Counted from the first letter of the stretch, positions 23,971 through 31,544 are shown. The stretch: DNA of 64,000 nt from CAYOPE01 sp964405805 (GCA_964405805.1 CAYOPE010000001.1:1-64000); one strand, 5' to 3'. Made by a program: numbers and translations. Notes: generated from the letters alone by a model not told the origin.

Positions 23971-24696
23971 CTATGAGCTGGGTTTTCTGAATCCTGGCGC
24001 GGGCATGCTGTGACATTCCATGATTCGCTCAAGTTCCTGCGGTTTCAATGACCAGATCGATGGCGAAACTTGAAAGCGATGATCAGTCATCAGATACCAG
24101 ATCCAGAATGATTCTTTGCAACCTTTTTCGCCTGACTTCCACTGGTTGCGCACGTTCTGAATGTCTTTTATAGACTGCTGGTACAGGTGATCGTTCACTT
24201 CTTCGATTGACGGAATGTCTTTTGACGAGTAGCTAAGAGCGCTTTCTTTTATCAGGCGATTGAGTAGCAGCGCTACCTCGTACACATTGTCTGTGTACAA
24301 GGAAAGATCTTCCACGGTTCCTGGTGAAAGTGGCGTTTGAAATCTGCACGTGATCGGGAGGCCATATCCGTACAGTTCGCGTGGTAGTTTTTTGGCCAAT
24401 TCACTAGCGGCTGTGCGCTTTGCCAATTCTGCACCGAGATCAGAAACTCCCACGCTTTTCTGCAATTCCTGGTTGAGATTGAGACGGTCGAACAGAACCT
24501 CGGCTGCTCGCCATCGTTCGTAATAGCTGCAGAATTCGTTGGTTAGGGGTTGCAGTTCCAGGTTCGCGACGATGTTTTTGAGATACGCCACTTGATCGAA
24601 CTTCTCTCCGTTACAGCATTGCGCCGAGGTTGGCACGGCAGCGAACCCGACGAACAACAGAACCAGCGCGATCAGTCCGATCAGTCGTTTCGTCAT
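23971..24696 (-). CDS. Secreted protein, paralogue B
   Basis: 241 residues with the same signal peptide as paralogue A (ending VPTSAQ) and a Cys-Cys directly after it. The mature domain is helical; one segment (ELQPLTNEFCSYYERWRAAEVLFDRLN) aligns with paralogue A while the rest is diverged, including a Trp/Cys-rich end (GCKESFWIWYLMTDH). No family recognised. Own promoter and the shared terminator. Probably exported across the single membrane. Confidence 0.7.
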   Translation of the reverse strand: MTKRLIGLIALVLLFVGFAAVPTSAQCCNGEKFDQVAYLKNIVANLELQPLTNEFCSYYERWRAAEVLFDRLNLNQELQKSVGVSDLGAELAKRTAASELAKKLPRELYGYGLPITCRFQTPLSPGTVEDLSLYTDNVYEVALLLNRLIKESALSYSSKDIPSIEEVNDHLYQQSIKDIQNVRNQWKSGEKGCKESFWIWYLMTDHRFQVSPSIWSLKPQELERIMECHSMPAPGFRKPSS

Positions 24697-24752
24697 GTCA
24701 TCCTCCCTTCGGATGTGCAGGAGTTATAGCATGAAGACGATACTTTGGTCAA
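24620..24752 (-). repeat. Signal-peptide/promoter block, copy 2
   Basis: Same 133 bases as 23779-23911; promoter boxes at 24747-24752 and 24723-24728. Confidence 0.85.
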
Positions 24753-24773
24753 AATTTAATTATAAGCTATAAT

Positions 24774-25424
24774 TGTGGAGGGCGCCCCTCCACATATGCA
24801 ATATCGAGATTATAAACAATTTTTTGAAGGCGGAGTTTATCATATTTATAGTCGCGGCCATAACAAAATGGCAGTTTTTCGAGATACTGAAGACTATAAA
24901 TTTTTCCTGCAGCGCCTAGCGGAAATATTAAGCCTTAAGCCTTCTAAAAGCAGATGGCTGAGACCTTTGCCTAAGGGTTCGTTTACGATTTTATGCTATT
25001 GCCTGATGCCGAACCATTTCCATTTTATAATTCAGCAAGAAACCAAGCTTCCGGTTTCTAAAATAATAGGGAAGTTGTTGACTAGCTACGGGATTTATTT
25101 TAATAAAAAGTACCAGCAAGTCGGAACAATATTTCAGGATAGATTTATGTCTAAAGAAATTAATAATGATGAGTATTTAGTTCCTTTATCTGCATACATT
25201 CATAAGAATCACGCTAAATTTCTTTCTTGGAGATTTTCCAGTTTGGATGACTATATTAAAGGCGACAAAGAACTAATCGTTGACTCGACTTTGATACTAA
25301 GTATGTTCAACAAAGATCGTCATCGATATTATAAATACATAAAAAGTTATAATAAAACTAAGGAAGATTTGATTACGGATTTAAAATTCGACGAATAAAC
25401 GATGTGGAGGGCGCCCCTCCACAT
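24774..25424 (+). mobile_element. RAYT transposase unit between two identical palindromes
   Basis: The palindrome TGTGGAGGGCGCC and its mirror (24774-24794) immediately precede the transposase start; the same sequence (25402-25424) follows its stop by three bases. This is the arrangement expected of a REP-associated tyrosine transposase with its own REP-like hairpins. It lies between the promoter of secreted paralogue B and the terminator of the next minus-strand unit. Confidence 0.75.
24796..25398 (+). CDS. REP-associated tyrosine transposase (RAYT, Y1/HUH family)
   Basis: 200 residues from ATG 24796; an in-frame GTG at 24775 lies inside the flanking palindrome. The HUH motif is visible in 'CLMPNHFHFIIQQ', preceded by 'GGVYHIYSRGHNKMAVF', and the catalytic tyrosine region lies in 'FQDRFMSKEINNDEYLVPLSAYIHKNHAK'. 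RAYTs cut and join single-stranded palindromic repeats, and their genes are usually domesticated rather than independently mobile. AT-rich compared with its neighbours. Confidence 0.9.
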   Translation: MQYRDYKQFFEGGVYHIYSRGHNKMAVFRDTEDYKFFLQRLAEILSLKPSKSRWLRPLPKGSFTILCYCLMPNHFHFIIQQETKLPVSKIIGKLLTSYGIYFNKKYQQVGTIFQDRFMSKEINNDEYLVPLSAYIHKNHAKFLSWRFSSLDDYIKGDKELIVDSTLILSMFNKDRHRYYKYIKSYNKTKEDLITDLKFDE

Positions 25425-25426
25425 AA

Positions 25427-25471
25427 AAAATCGGCTGGTCTTGGAATTTGCAGTCTTCCAAAACCAGCCGT
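25427..25471 (-). terminator. Shared minus-strand terminator, copy 3 of 3
   Basis: Same stem as the copies at 23022 and 23912, directly after the right RAYT palindrome; ends the 25.5-26.0 kb minus-strand operon. Confidence 0.85.
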
Positions 25472-25494
25472 GGTCAGCCAGAAATTTGAGCGTC

Positions 25495-25683
25495 CTACGT
25501 TCGGATTCGTTCGAGCTTTCGCTGCCCTCGCCTGAGAGGTTGATCAAGATTGCTCAAGAGGTGGGTGGGCAGTTCGACAGGCTTGCCGCCGTTTTTGAAT
25601 ACAAGCCTGCCGTCTCGCCACTCCAATTCTTTCCCTGGGTGGCGCATCTGAGCCCAACGCACCGCGAAGTTGCGGTCTCTCAT
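25495..25683 (-). CDS. Small hypothetical protein, second gene of a two-gene unit
   Basis: 62 residues; ATGGAGGACTGAATG places GGAGG before the start, and the ATGA overlaps the stop of the upstream gene. Basic, with 'ELEWRDGRLVFKNGGKPVELP' suggesting a small beta structure. Not recognised. Ends at the shared terminator. Confidence 0.55.
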   Translation of the reverse strand: MRDRNFAVRWAQMRHPGKELEWRDGRLVFKNGGKPVELPTHLLSNLDQPLRRGQRKLERIRT

Positions 25684-25976
25684 TCAGTCCTCCATGGCAG
25701 GCATCGCATCCAGGCAGCCTGTGGAATTTCGACCCGAACATCCGGGTGTTCTTCGAGGAAGAGCTTCAGGCTTTCGGGAAGAAGCCCTCCTCGCAGGCGC
25801 TCGCCAATGGCTGCGGGTGTGACGTCGCGCAGCAGAATTCCGATCATGGCTTCGAGGCCATGGATTCGCCGCACGTCACAGTCGCACTTTTCGTCGTGAC
25901 ATTTGTGCGTGATGCTTGTCGCCATTTCACCTCGGATCGCAGACACCACGGCCAGATCGCTTGCAGTGTAGAACAT
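25680..25976 (-). CDS. Small hypothetical protein
   Basis: 98 residues from ATG 25976, with AAAGGAGG upstream; an upstream in-frame start at 26039 would read through a terminator hairpin. It has a 'CHDEKCDCDVRRIHGLEAMIGILL' segment with Cys/His residues and a predicted helical second half. No family recognised. First gene of a two-gene unit behind a long leader with terminator-like hairpins. Confidence 0.55.
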   Translation of the reverse strand: MFYTASDLAVVSAIRGEMATSITHKCHDEKCDCDVRRIHGLEAMIGILLRDVTPAAIGERLRGGLLPESLKLFLEEHPDVRVEIPQAAWMRCLPWRTE

Positions 25977-26000
25977 CGCTCCGTTCCTCCTTTGTACCAA

Positions 26001-26118
26001 AAAAGCCGCCTTCTTTCGAAGGCGGCTTAAGATTGGCAAATAAAGTTATCTATGCCAAAAAGTCACCTTCGGCTGAAGGCTTCTTGGCTTTCTTGCTTTG
26101 TGACAGAATTAAATTCAT
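26001..26118 (-). promoter_or_regulatory. Leader with 22-codon ORF and terminator-like hairpins
   Basis: Between the promoter (26134-26162) and ATG 25976. A 22-codon ORF runs from ATG 26118 to TAG at 26050. A small hairpin GCCTTC/GAAGGT lies inside it, followed by CTTTTT. A strong hairpin GCCGCCTT/AAGGCGGC (26007-26028) is followed by T6 just before the ribosome-binding site. A premature terminator in the leader suggests attenuation. Confidence 0.5.
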
Positions 26119-26133
26119 AGATAACGTAAAGAT

Positions 26134-26162
26134 ATGTTAGAGGAATTGGTAAGGATTGTCAA
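26134..26162 (-). promoter_or_regulatory. Promoter of the 25.5-26.0 kb unit
   Basis: Minus strand TTGACA (26162-26157), 17 bases, TAACAT (26139-26134). Confidence 0.65.
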
Positions 26163-26169
26163 ACACAGA

Positions 26170-26207
26170 GTGGGTGGAAACGTCACGCGAACGTGGCGTC
26201 TCCACCC
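26170..26207 (-). terminator. GC-rich hairpin after the 26.2-kb gene
   Basis: GGGTGGAGACGCCACG pairs with CGTGACGTTTCCACCC. No T run follows, so its termination strength is uncertain. Confidence 0.5.
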
Positions 26208-26221
26208 GTATCTGCTCTGCA

Positions 26222-26536
26222 TTACTCAGGTGACCGATACGGGAAGTGTGTTTTGTGCGTCCAGTTGCTGCCCATGGTCTTTTTGTAGAGCAACACGCCT
26301 GTGCCCCACTCAGTGACGAAGACGTCGCTTCGGTACTGCTTACCATCGAAGCAGCCGATCTCCCAGGTCAGCGGCGGGTAGAGTTCGCCGCCGCCGATCG
26401 GTCGATCCTCGCGACTGCTGTCCACGCACACCACGCGGATCCCATGTTCCTTGAACACGATCTCGTTCGGCGCTGCCAACACCCAGAGAAGGAAACCAAT
26501 GAGCGCCACGAGCATTGCTTTCTTCAGAATTTCCAT
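26222..26536 (-). CDS. Small membrane-anchored or secreted protein
   Basis: 104 residues from ATG 26536 (GCGAGGTG upstream). The N-terminal hydrophobic segment MEILKKAMLVALIGFLLWVLA is an uncleaved anchor or signal peptide. The remainder is a small beta-rich domain with two cysteines (RVVCVDSS, WEIGCFDGK) that could form a disulfide outside the membrane. No family recognised. Confidence 0.55.
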   Translation of the reverse strand: MEILKKAMLVALIGFLLWVLAAPNEIVFKEHGIRVVCVDSSREDRPIGGGELYPPLTWEIGCFDGKQYRSDVFVTEWGTGVLLYKKTMGSNWTHKTHFPYRSPE

Positions 26537-26683
26537 CGCGCACCTCGCAGAAGAGTTGTAAACTACAGAGCATCTGTTTCCGAGCAATTTCGCCAGGAAT
26601 TTGGCAAGTTTGCTACAGACGCAGATAACTATAGTTGATTCTAAATTATCTACTTTCTGGGACTTTTGTCAAATGCCGAGATC

Positions 26684-26711
26684 TTGAAAAAAATCCCAAA
26701 ATCTGTATAAT
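26684..26711 (+). promoter_or_regulatory. Promoter of tRNA-Lys
   Basis: TTGAAA (26684-26689), 16 bases, TATAAT (26706-26711). Confidence 0.7.
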
Positions 26712-26727
26712 ACCTAGGCCCTTATGA

Positions 26728-26802
26728 GGGTGCGTAGCTCAGTGGTAGAGCACCTGCCTTTTAAGCAGAGGGTCGCGCGTTCGATCCGCGCCGCACCCAC
26801 CA
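26728..26802 (+). tRNA. tRNA-Lys (anticodon TTT)
   Basis: GGGTGCG/CGCACCC acceptor stem, D-arm GCTC..GAGC, anticodon loop CTTTTAA in the CTGC/GCAG stem, T-arm GCGCG-TTCGATC-CGCGC, discriminator A and an encoded CCA. Confidence 0.97.
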
Positions 26803-26808
26803 AGAATC

Positions 26809-27282
26809 ATGAATGACGAATCATATTTTTTACGACGAATAATTCAGCCAGGACTTCTGGGGCTCATGGACGGCTCAGTCTCAACCCTTGCCCCATTGTT
26901 TGCTGCTGCCTTTGCCACGCGAAACCCGCATGTGGCTTTTTTGATCGGCACATCTGCTGCCACTGGCGCTGCTATTTCTATGGCCTTTGCCGAAGGCTTG
27001 TCTGACAGTGGGGAGCTCACAGGGCGAGGACAACCAGTCATGCGTGGCTCGATCACGGGCCTGATGACTTTTTTTGGTGGCATTCTTCACACATTACCAT
27101 TTTTACTTCGCGATTTGCATGAGGCATTGTATCTTGCATATTTTATAGTTGGCATTGAGCTGATCTGCATTGCATTTATCCGATACCGATACATGAAAAT
27201 GAATTTTTGGTGGTCCATGGTGCAGGTGGTGGTCGGCGGGGTACTAGTTTTTCTGGCAGGTTTCTTGATCGGGAGTAGCTAA
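26809..27282 (+). CDS. VIT1/CCC1-like membrane protein (putative iron/manganese transporter)
   Basis: 157 residues with four or five membrane spans. The first span region 'GLMDGSVSTLAPLFAAAFAT' and the following 'GAAISMAFAEGLSDSGELTGRG' match VIT family helices 1-2, which carry the metal-binding residues (Asp, Glu). The cytoplasmic metal-binding insertion of full VIT1 proteins is absent. Seven bases after tRNA-Lys and overlapping the start of the next gene by one base. Confidence 0.75.
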   Translation: MNDESYFLRRIIQPGLLGLMDGSVSTLAPLFAAAFATRNPHVAFLIGTSAATGAAISMAFAEGLSDSGELTGRGQPVMRGSITGLMTFFGGILHTLPFLLRDLHEALYLAYFIVGIELICIAFIRYRYMKMNFWWSMVQVVVGGVLVFLAGFLIGSS

Positions 27283-27965
27283 TGCTGGAAAGACTTCAAA
27301 AATACATTTCCCAGGCAGGGATAGCCTCGCGCAGACACGCTGAGGAGCTGATTGTGGCTGGAAAAGTTAAGGTTAATGGCCAAGTTGTAAAGCAACTTGG
27401 GACCAAAGTTGATCCTGCGAAAGATCAGGTAGAAGTTGAAGGCAAAAAAATTCGTTTGCAGAAGCTGGTTTACCTTATGATGAACAAGCCGAAGCGGACT
27501 ATGACTACCAGGCACGATCCGCGGGCGCGAAAAACCGTGTTTGAATTGCTGCCACCGAACCTCCGAAACGTGGTCTGGCCAGTGGGCCGACTCGACTTTG
27601 ATACCGAAGGACTTTTGCTGTTTACAAACGACGGTGATCTGACACAGATGTTGACTCATCCGTCCAATGAACACGAAAAAGAATACGAAGTTGAGCTAGA
27701 CAAAGAATTATCTCCTGGGCGAATTGAGAAGATCGAAACCGGCATGATGATTGATGGCAAAAAAACTGCGCCGAGTACCATTCGTACGAATGGTACTACA
27801 GTGTATATCACGATTCATGAGGGCATGAATCGGCAGGTCAGGAAAATGTTTGGCAGCCTCGGCTACTCGGTTCGAAACCTCAGGCGCATCCGAATTGGCA
27901 AATTAAAACTGAATGATTTACAATTAGGGCAGTACAAAATTATTGACAGAAAGGATATAATTTAA
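27282..27965 (+). CDS. rluB: 23S rRNA pseudouridine synthase, RluB/RsuA family
   Basis: 227 residues. N-terminal S4 RNA-binding domain (ERLQKYISQAGIASRRHAEELIVAGKVKVNG) and the catalytic domain with 'VGRLDFDTEGLLLFTNDGDL', where the Asp of GRLD is the nucleophile, and 'HEGMNRQVRKMFGSLGY'. It converts a uridine of 23S or 16S rRNA; the target (RluB, RluE/F or RsuA type) cannot be fixed without alignment, although the S4 start and length favour RluB. Start and stop codons overlap both neighbours. Confidence 0.9.
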   Translation: MLERLQKYISQAGIASRRHAEELIVAGKVKVNGQVVKQLGTKVDPAKDQVEVEGKKIRLQKLVYLMMNKPKRTMTTRHDPRARKTVFELLPPNLRNVVWPVGRLDFDTEGLLLFTNDGDLTQMLTHPSNEHEKEYEVELDKELSPGRIEKIETGMMIDGKKTAPSTIRTNGTTVYITIHEGMNRQVRKMFGSLGYSVRNLRRIRIGKLKLNDLQLGQYKIIDRKDII

Positions 27966-28279
27966 TGCCAGAAGGTGAATTTCATGAACGAAGAGAAGAT
28001 ACATACGATTTGGAATCGGCCAAGCAACACCTGCTCGATATGTATGCGAGACTGGCACCGTTTATAAAGATGGATGAGGAGAAAAACAAAGAGGCTAGGA
28101 TGGTGATAAAGGATTTAGAGAAAGTCACAAGCACTCTGGACATTAAGGCAAGATTTGAAAAGATGAAAACACTGCTTCCAGAACTTGAGCAAAGACAAAT
28201 GTCCGAAGAAGATCTAAAAGTTCTTGAGGATAATTTAGCAACTCTAGACCGTCTGAGAAAAAAAGCTTCCGGGAAGTAA
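27965..28279 (+). CDS. Helical hypothetical protein
   Basis: 104 residues, highly charged and predicted almost entirely helical with possible coiled coil (about 15-100). ATG 27965 overlaps the stop of the pseudouridine synthase gene, so it is translationally coupled. No family recognised. Confidence 0.6.
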   Translation: MPEGEFHERREDTYDLESAKQHLLDMYARLAPFIKMDEEKNKEARMVIKDLEKVTSTLDIKARFEKMKTLLPELEQRQMSEEDLKVLEDNLATLDRLRKKASGK

Positions 28280-28285
28280 CTTGTA

Positions 28286-29527
28286 ATGCGGAAACAAACA
28301 ACACAAGAAAAAAAACAGATAGTAATACTCGGTGGCGGGTTCGCTGGCGTGCGAGCGGCTTTAGATTTGGATGATTACCTGCATGATGATGAAAATTACG
28401 AAATCATTCTCATCGATCGGAAAGATTATCAGTGCTATCACGCTGGCCTCTACGAAGCAGCTACCACAGAGCATACTTTAGTAGCTGCGCGCAAAGTCAA
28501 ACGGACTGTGGCCATTCCTTTTAGCGATATTTTTCCTCACACGAAAGTGAAAGTCTATAAAGCATATATTGAGCGGATCGATACAGTCAGTGGTAAGGTC
28601 GTGACTGATTCAAAAATTATACCTTATGATTACCTGGTCGTAGCTATGGGTAGCATGGCGGATTTTTATGATATTCCGAATCTCGACAAGTATGGCTATA
28701 CCCTGAAAAATTTGGAAGATGCGATCATGATTCGTAATCGGATCGAGGATTTGGTCATGAAAAATGATCAAGGGCAAATAATTATCGGCGGCGGCGGGTT
28801 TGCTGGAGTAGAATTCGCTTCAGAACTTCATAATTTGCTCAAGCATGAATGCCGAGATCATCAGAAAGACCCGAGCAAGTTTAAAATATTGATTGTCGAA
28901 GGTGGCACGAATTTTCTTCCCGGCCTTTCTGAGAAAGTTTCAGGCATGGTAGCAAGCAGAATGGCAGAGATGGGAGTGGAATCCAAGTTTAGCAGCCTGA
29001 TCACTGAAGTAGGGAGTGATTTTGTCATGTTGAACATGAAAGATCGGATGCCTGCTGATCTACTGATCTGGACCGGGGGAGTCAGGTCGTGCGTCCTGCC
29101 AGTCGACTGTGCGCTCGAGCATGATAAAAAAGACCGGACCCTGACTTTGCCATCACTAAACCTGGGTCATTGCACAAATATTTTTATTATCGGCGACAAT
29201 CTCTGCATGGTGGATCCAATGACGAAAAAAATGGTGCCGCAAACTGCCCAGGAAGCAGTTCACCAGGGCAAACTAGCGGCGAAAAATATTTATCGCATGA
29301 TAAAAAACAAAACTCTACTGCCGTATCATCCGACTAGCTTGCGTTATGTCATTCCTGTGGGCGGCAAATTTGCCATCATGTATAGCCCGAACCTGATCAT
29401 TTCTGGCTTCTGGGGCTGGGTGATTCGTAAGGCTGCTGACCTGCGGTATTTCATGTCAGTTCTACCGATCTGGAAAGCTCTGGGCTACTGGCTGTTTGAA
29501 AATAATATTTTTATGAAAAATGATTAA
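28286..29527 (+). CDS. ndh: NADH dehydrogenase type II-like FAD oxidoreductase
   Basis: 413 residues. Two dinucleotide-binding motifs, IVILGGGFAGVRAAL near the N-terminus (FAD) and IIIGGGGFAGVEFAS at about 167 (NADH). FAD-contact segments 'YDYLVVAMGS' and 'IFIIGDN' are also visible. The C-terminal helix (about 365-410) with 'IISGFWGWVIRKAADLRYFMSVLPIWKALGYWLF' is the kind that anchors NDH-2 to the membrane. It would pass electrons from NADH to a quinone or other carrier without pumping. No other respiratory gene is in the window. Confidence 0.85.
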   Translation: MRKQTTQEKKQIVILGGGFAGVRAALDLDDYLHDDENYEIILIDRKDYQCYHAGLYEAATTEHTLVAARKVKRTVAIPFSDIFPHTKVKVYKAYIERIDTVSGKVVTDSKIIPYDYLVVAMGSMADFYDIPNLDKYGYTLKNLEDAIMIRNRIEDLVMKNDQGQIIIGGGGFAGVEFASELHNLLKHECRDHQKDPSKFKILIVEGGTNFLPGLSEKVSGMVASRMAEMGVESKFSSLITEVGSDFVMLNMKDRMPADLLIWTGGVRSCVLPVDCALEHDKKDRTLTLPSLNLGHCTNIFIIGDNLCMVDPMTKKMVPQTAQEAVHQGKLAAKNIYRMIKNKTLLPYHPTSLRYVIPVGGKFAIMYSPNLIISGFWGWVIRKAADLRYFMSVLPIWKALGYWLFENNIFMKND

Positions 29528-29533
29528 ATAATT

Positions 29534-30205
29534 ATGATATTTTCTCATTCAGTATTACCAATTTTAATTCTTTGGTTCGGAGTAGTGGTTTGGCATTTGA
29601 TCAGATATCATACTTTCAAGTTCCATAAATTTAGATTTTCTGTAGGCAATCATTACTTAATGATGTCCAGTTTTGTCATAGGTTTACTACTTTATGCTTA
29701 TGACATTCATTCGGTTAAGCCCATCATTATGTTTTTTGGATTTGCTTTGGCTGGAATCTCTGGTGTTATTTACGAAGAGTTGTTTGGTAAACATTTCTTA
29801 CGAAGACGAGATCGAAAAGTCCACTGGTCTTGGTTTATTACGAGTTTTATCGGTTTAGTAATTTTAATTACCTGGTTTTTTTATTCCCGAGTGGGTATTA
29901 ATTCTATTTATGCCACTTCCATAGCATTTGTATGTATCGCAATATGTATAATTTTTATACGAAGAGATTTAATTTGGGATTCTCTACTAAGCGGAATATT
30001 AGTAGCATGTGTTATGTTATTAAGCTATCTAATTTTTTTAACGATTTTTCCTGAAGCGATAAAAAGATGGTGGTTTTTAAACAATATCAGTGGCATTTTG
30101 TTTTTAGGCATACCAATTGAGGAATTACTTTGGGCATTTTCCTGGGGACTCGTAGGCGGTCCAATCTACGAATTTATGGTGGGATTAAAATTTAAGAAGA
30201 GATAA
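29534..30205 (+). CDS. Membrane protein with lycopene-cyclase-domain resemblance
   Basis: 223 residues, about seven membrane spans. The C-terminal half contains 'RRDLIWDSLLSGIL' and 'FLGIPIEELLWAFSWG', resembling the conserved RRDL and PxEE elements of bacterial/archaeal CrtYcd-type lycopene cyclase domains. No other carotenoid gene is present, so the substrate may differ. Directly follows the NDH-2 gene, so both may act in membrane redox or lipid metabolism. Confidence 0.5.
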   Translation: MIFSHSVLPILILWFGVVVWHLIRYHTFKFHKFRFSVGNHYLMMSSFVIGLLLYAYDIHSVKPIIMFFGFALAGISGVIYEELFGKHFLRRRDRKVHWSWFITSFIGLVILITWFFYSRVGINSIYATSIAFVCIAICIIFIRRDLIWDSLLSGILVACVMLLSYLIFLTIFPEAIKRWWFLNNISGILFLGIPIEELLWAFSWGLVGGPIYEFMVGLKFKKR

Positions 30206-30249
30206 ACCGGCCTTTTTTGTTTTGTCCAAATTTGATAGAATGAGTCACT

Positions 30250-31332
30250 ATGAACCGAGGTTTCTGGGATAAACTAAAAAAACCGATAATGGCTCTCGCG
30301 CCCATGGCGGATGTGACGGATGCGGTTTTCAGGCAGATAATCGCCAAGTACGGCAAGCCTGCCCGCCATGCCTCGGACGAGGCTCATCAACAAGGTGTGG
30401 CAGGCGGGCCTGACGTATTTTTTACAGAATTCGTGTCCACGGACGGGCTTATGTCAGAAGGACGCAAGCGATTGCTGGTGGATTTTTGGTATGGCGAAAA
30501 CGAGCATCCGATAGTGGCGCAGATTTTCGGATCCGTACCAGAAAAATTTGAGCAAGTAGCGAAGATGATCGTGGAGCTGGGGTTTGACGGCGTGGATATA
30601 AACATGGGCTGCCCAGTAAAAAAAGTGCTCAATCAGAATTCCTGCTCAGCCCTGATCCGAACGCCGAAGCTGGCGCAAGAAATCGTGGAAGCGACCAAGC
30701 GCGGTGCTGGCAATCTGCCAGTATCCATAAAAACCCGAATTGGATTTAACAAAATTGACATTGAGAACTGGATCCCAACGCTTCTTCAGACGAAGCCAGC
30801 GGCACTGACTGTGCATTTGCGCACTGTGAAAGAAATGTCTTTGGTCCCAGCTCACTGGGAGCTCATGCCGAGGATTGTGGAGCTTGTAAATCAGCAGGCT
30901 CCGGAAGATCGCCCTCTGATTCTGGGCAATGGAGATGTGAAGACGGTGACAGAAGCCGAAGAAAAATGCGCGCAGACAGGTGCGGACGGGGTGATGATAG
31001 GGCGAGGGATCTTTGGCAACCCGTGGCTTTTCTCCTCCCCTAGAATAGGGGAGGTTGGGAGGGGTAGAACCTATACTCCGTCAGTATCCGAAAAACTTCG
31101 AGTCATGATTGAGCACACGAAACTGTTTGAAGAGAAATTTAAAGGCTTAAAAAATTTTGACATCATGAAAAAGCACTACAAAGCCTATGTCAACGGCTTT
31201 GATGGCGCGAAGGAACTGCGCACGAAATTGATGGAAGCGAAAACGGCTGCTGAAGTAGAAAGTTTAGTTCAAGAATTTCTAGTTGCCACCTCTCTGCCGC
31301 TGCGCGGCATCTCTCCTGGGAGGAGAGAATAA
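30250..31332 (+). CDS. dus: tRNA-dihydrouridine synthase with in-frame repeat insertions
   Basis: 360 residues. FMN-dependent reductase of uridines in the tRNA D-loop. Family motifs: MALAPMADVTDAVFRQI, VAQIFGSVPEKFEQ, GVDINMGCPVKKV (catalytic Cys), VSIKTRIGF and GADGVMIGRGIFGNPWLF. Three segments fit no Dus protein and coincide with palindromic DNA: residues ~37-55 (ARHASDEAHQQGVAGG), ~263-272 (SPRIGEVGRGR) and the C-terminal ~345-360 (SLPLRGISPGRRE). Removing them restores normal Dus spacing (KYG to DVFFTEFVS). The insertions appear tolerated since the frame and catalytic residues are intact. Confidence 0.92.
   Translation: MNRGFWDKLKKPIMALAPMADVTDAVFRQIIAKYGKPARHASDEAHQQGVAGGPDVFFTEFVSTDGLMSEGRKRLLVDFWYGENEHPIVAQIFGSVPEKFEQVAKMIVELGFDGVDINMGCPVKKVLNQNSCSALIRTPKLAQEIVEATKRGAGNLPVSIKTRIGFNKIDIENWIPTLLQTKPAALTVHLRTVKEMSLVPAHWELMPRIVELVNQQAPEDRPLILGNGDVKTVTEAEEKCAQTGADGVMIGRGIFGNPWLFSSPRIGEVGRGRTYTPSVSEKLRVMIEHTKLFEEKFKGLKNFDIMKKHYKAYVNGFDGAKELRTKLMEAKTAAEVESLVQEFLVATSLPLRGISPGRRE
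30357..30412. repeat. Palindromic repeat inside dus (1)
   Basis: CCTGCC..GGCAGG and GCCCGCC..GGCGGGC pairings bracket ATGCCTCGGACGAGGCTCAT. In frame, adding about 19 codons. Confidence 0.75.
31031..31068. repeat. Palindromic repeat inside dus (2)
   Basis: CTCCTCCCCTA/TAGGGGAGG hairpin followed by TTGGGAGGGGTAGA; almost identical to the left half of 17485-17566. Confidence 0.8.
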
Positions 31333-31341
31333 TCTGAAAGT
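31287..31341. repeat. Double-hairpin repeat forming the 3' end of dus
   Basis: CCACCTCTCTG, CCGC/GCGG hairpin, ATCTCTCCTGGGAGGAGAGAATAATC, GAAAGT. Same ends as 16551-16612; it supplies the last codons and the stop of dus. Confidence 0.8.
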
Positions 31342-31345
31342 GACT

Positions 31346-31429
31346 ATCGCAATGCTGAACTCGTTTCAGCATCTCAAATAAGATCCTGAAACCCGCCTGA
31401 CCGGACGGGCAGGTAAATTCAGGATTGCT
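31346..31429. repeat. GCAATGCTGAA..TTCAGGATTGC repeat, copy 1
   Basis: GCAATGCTGAA..TTCAGCATCTCAAATA, then GATCCTGAA..TTCAGGATTGC, with a nested CGCCTG palindrome. A second copy is at 59569-59628 and a half copy at 61228-61256. Confidence 0.8.
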
Positions 31430-31440
31430 GGTTATGTGAG

Positions 31441-31542
31441 ACCTCCTCTTAATCTCCTCCTTAAAAGGAGGAGAGATAACTGCAGTTAAAAACCCCTCCC
31501 TGCCTGCCGGCAGGCAGGCTTTCAAGGAGGGGCAGGGGAGGT
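31441..31542. repeat. Head-to-head pair of palindromic repeats joined at TAACTGCAGTTA
   Basis: ACCTCCTCTTAATCTCC..GGAGGAGAGATAACTGC is joined to GCAGTTAAAAACCCCTCC..GGAGGGGCAGGGGAGGT, with a GCCTGCCGGCAGGC palindrome nested in the second hairpin. The two halves correspond to the right and left flanks of the DUF559 gene at 62.5 kb, but in inside-out order. Confidence 0.8.
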
Positions 31543-31544
31543 CT

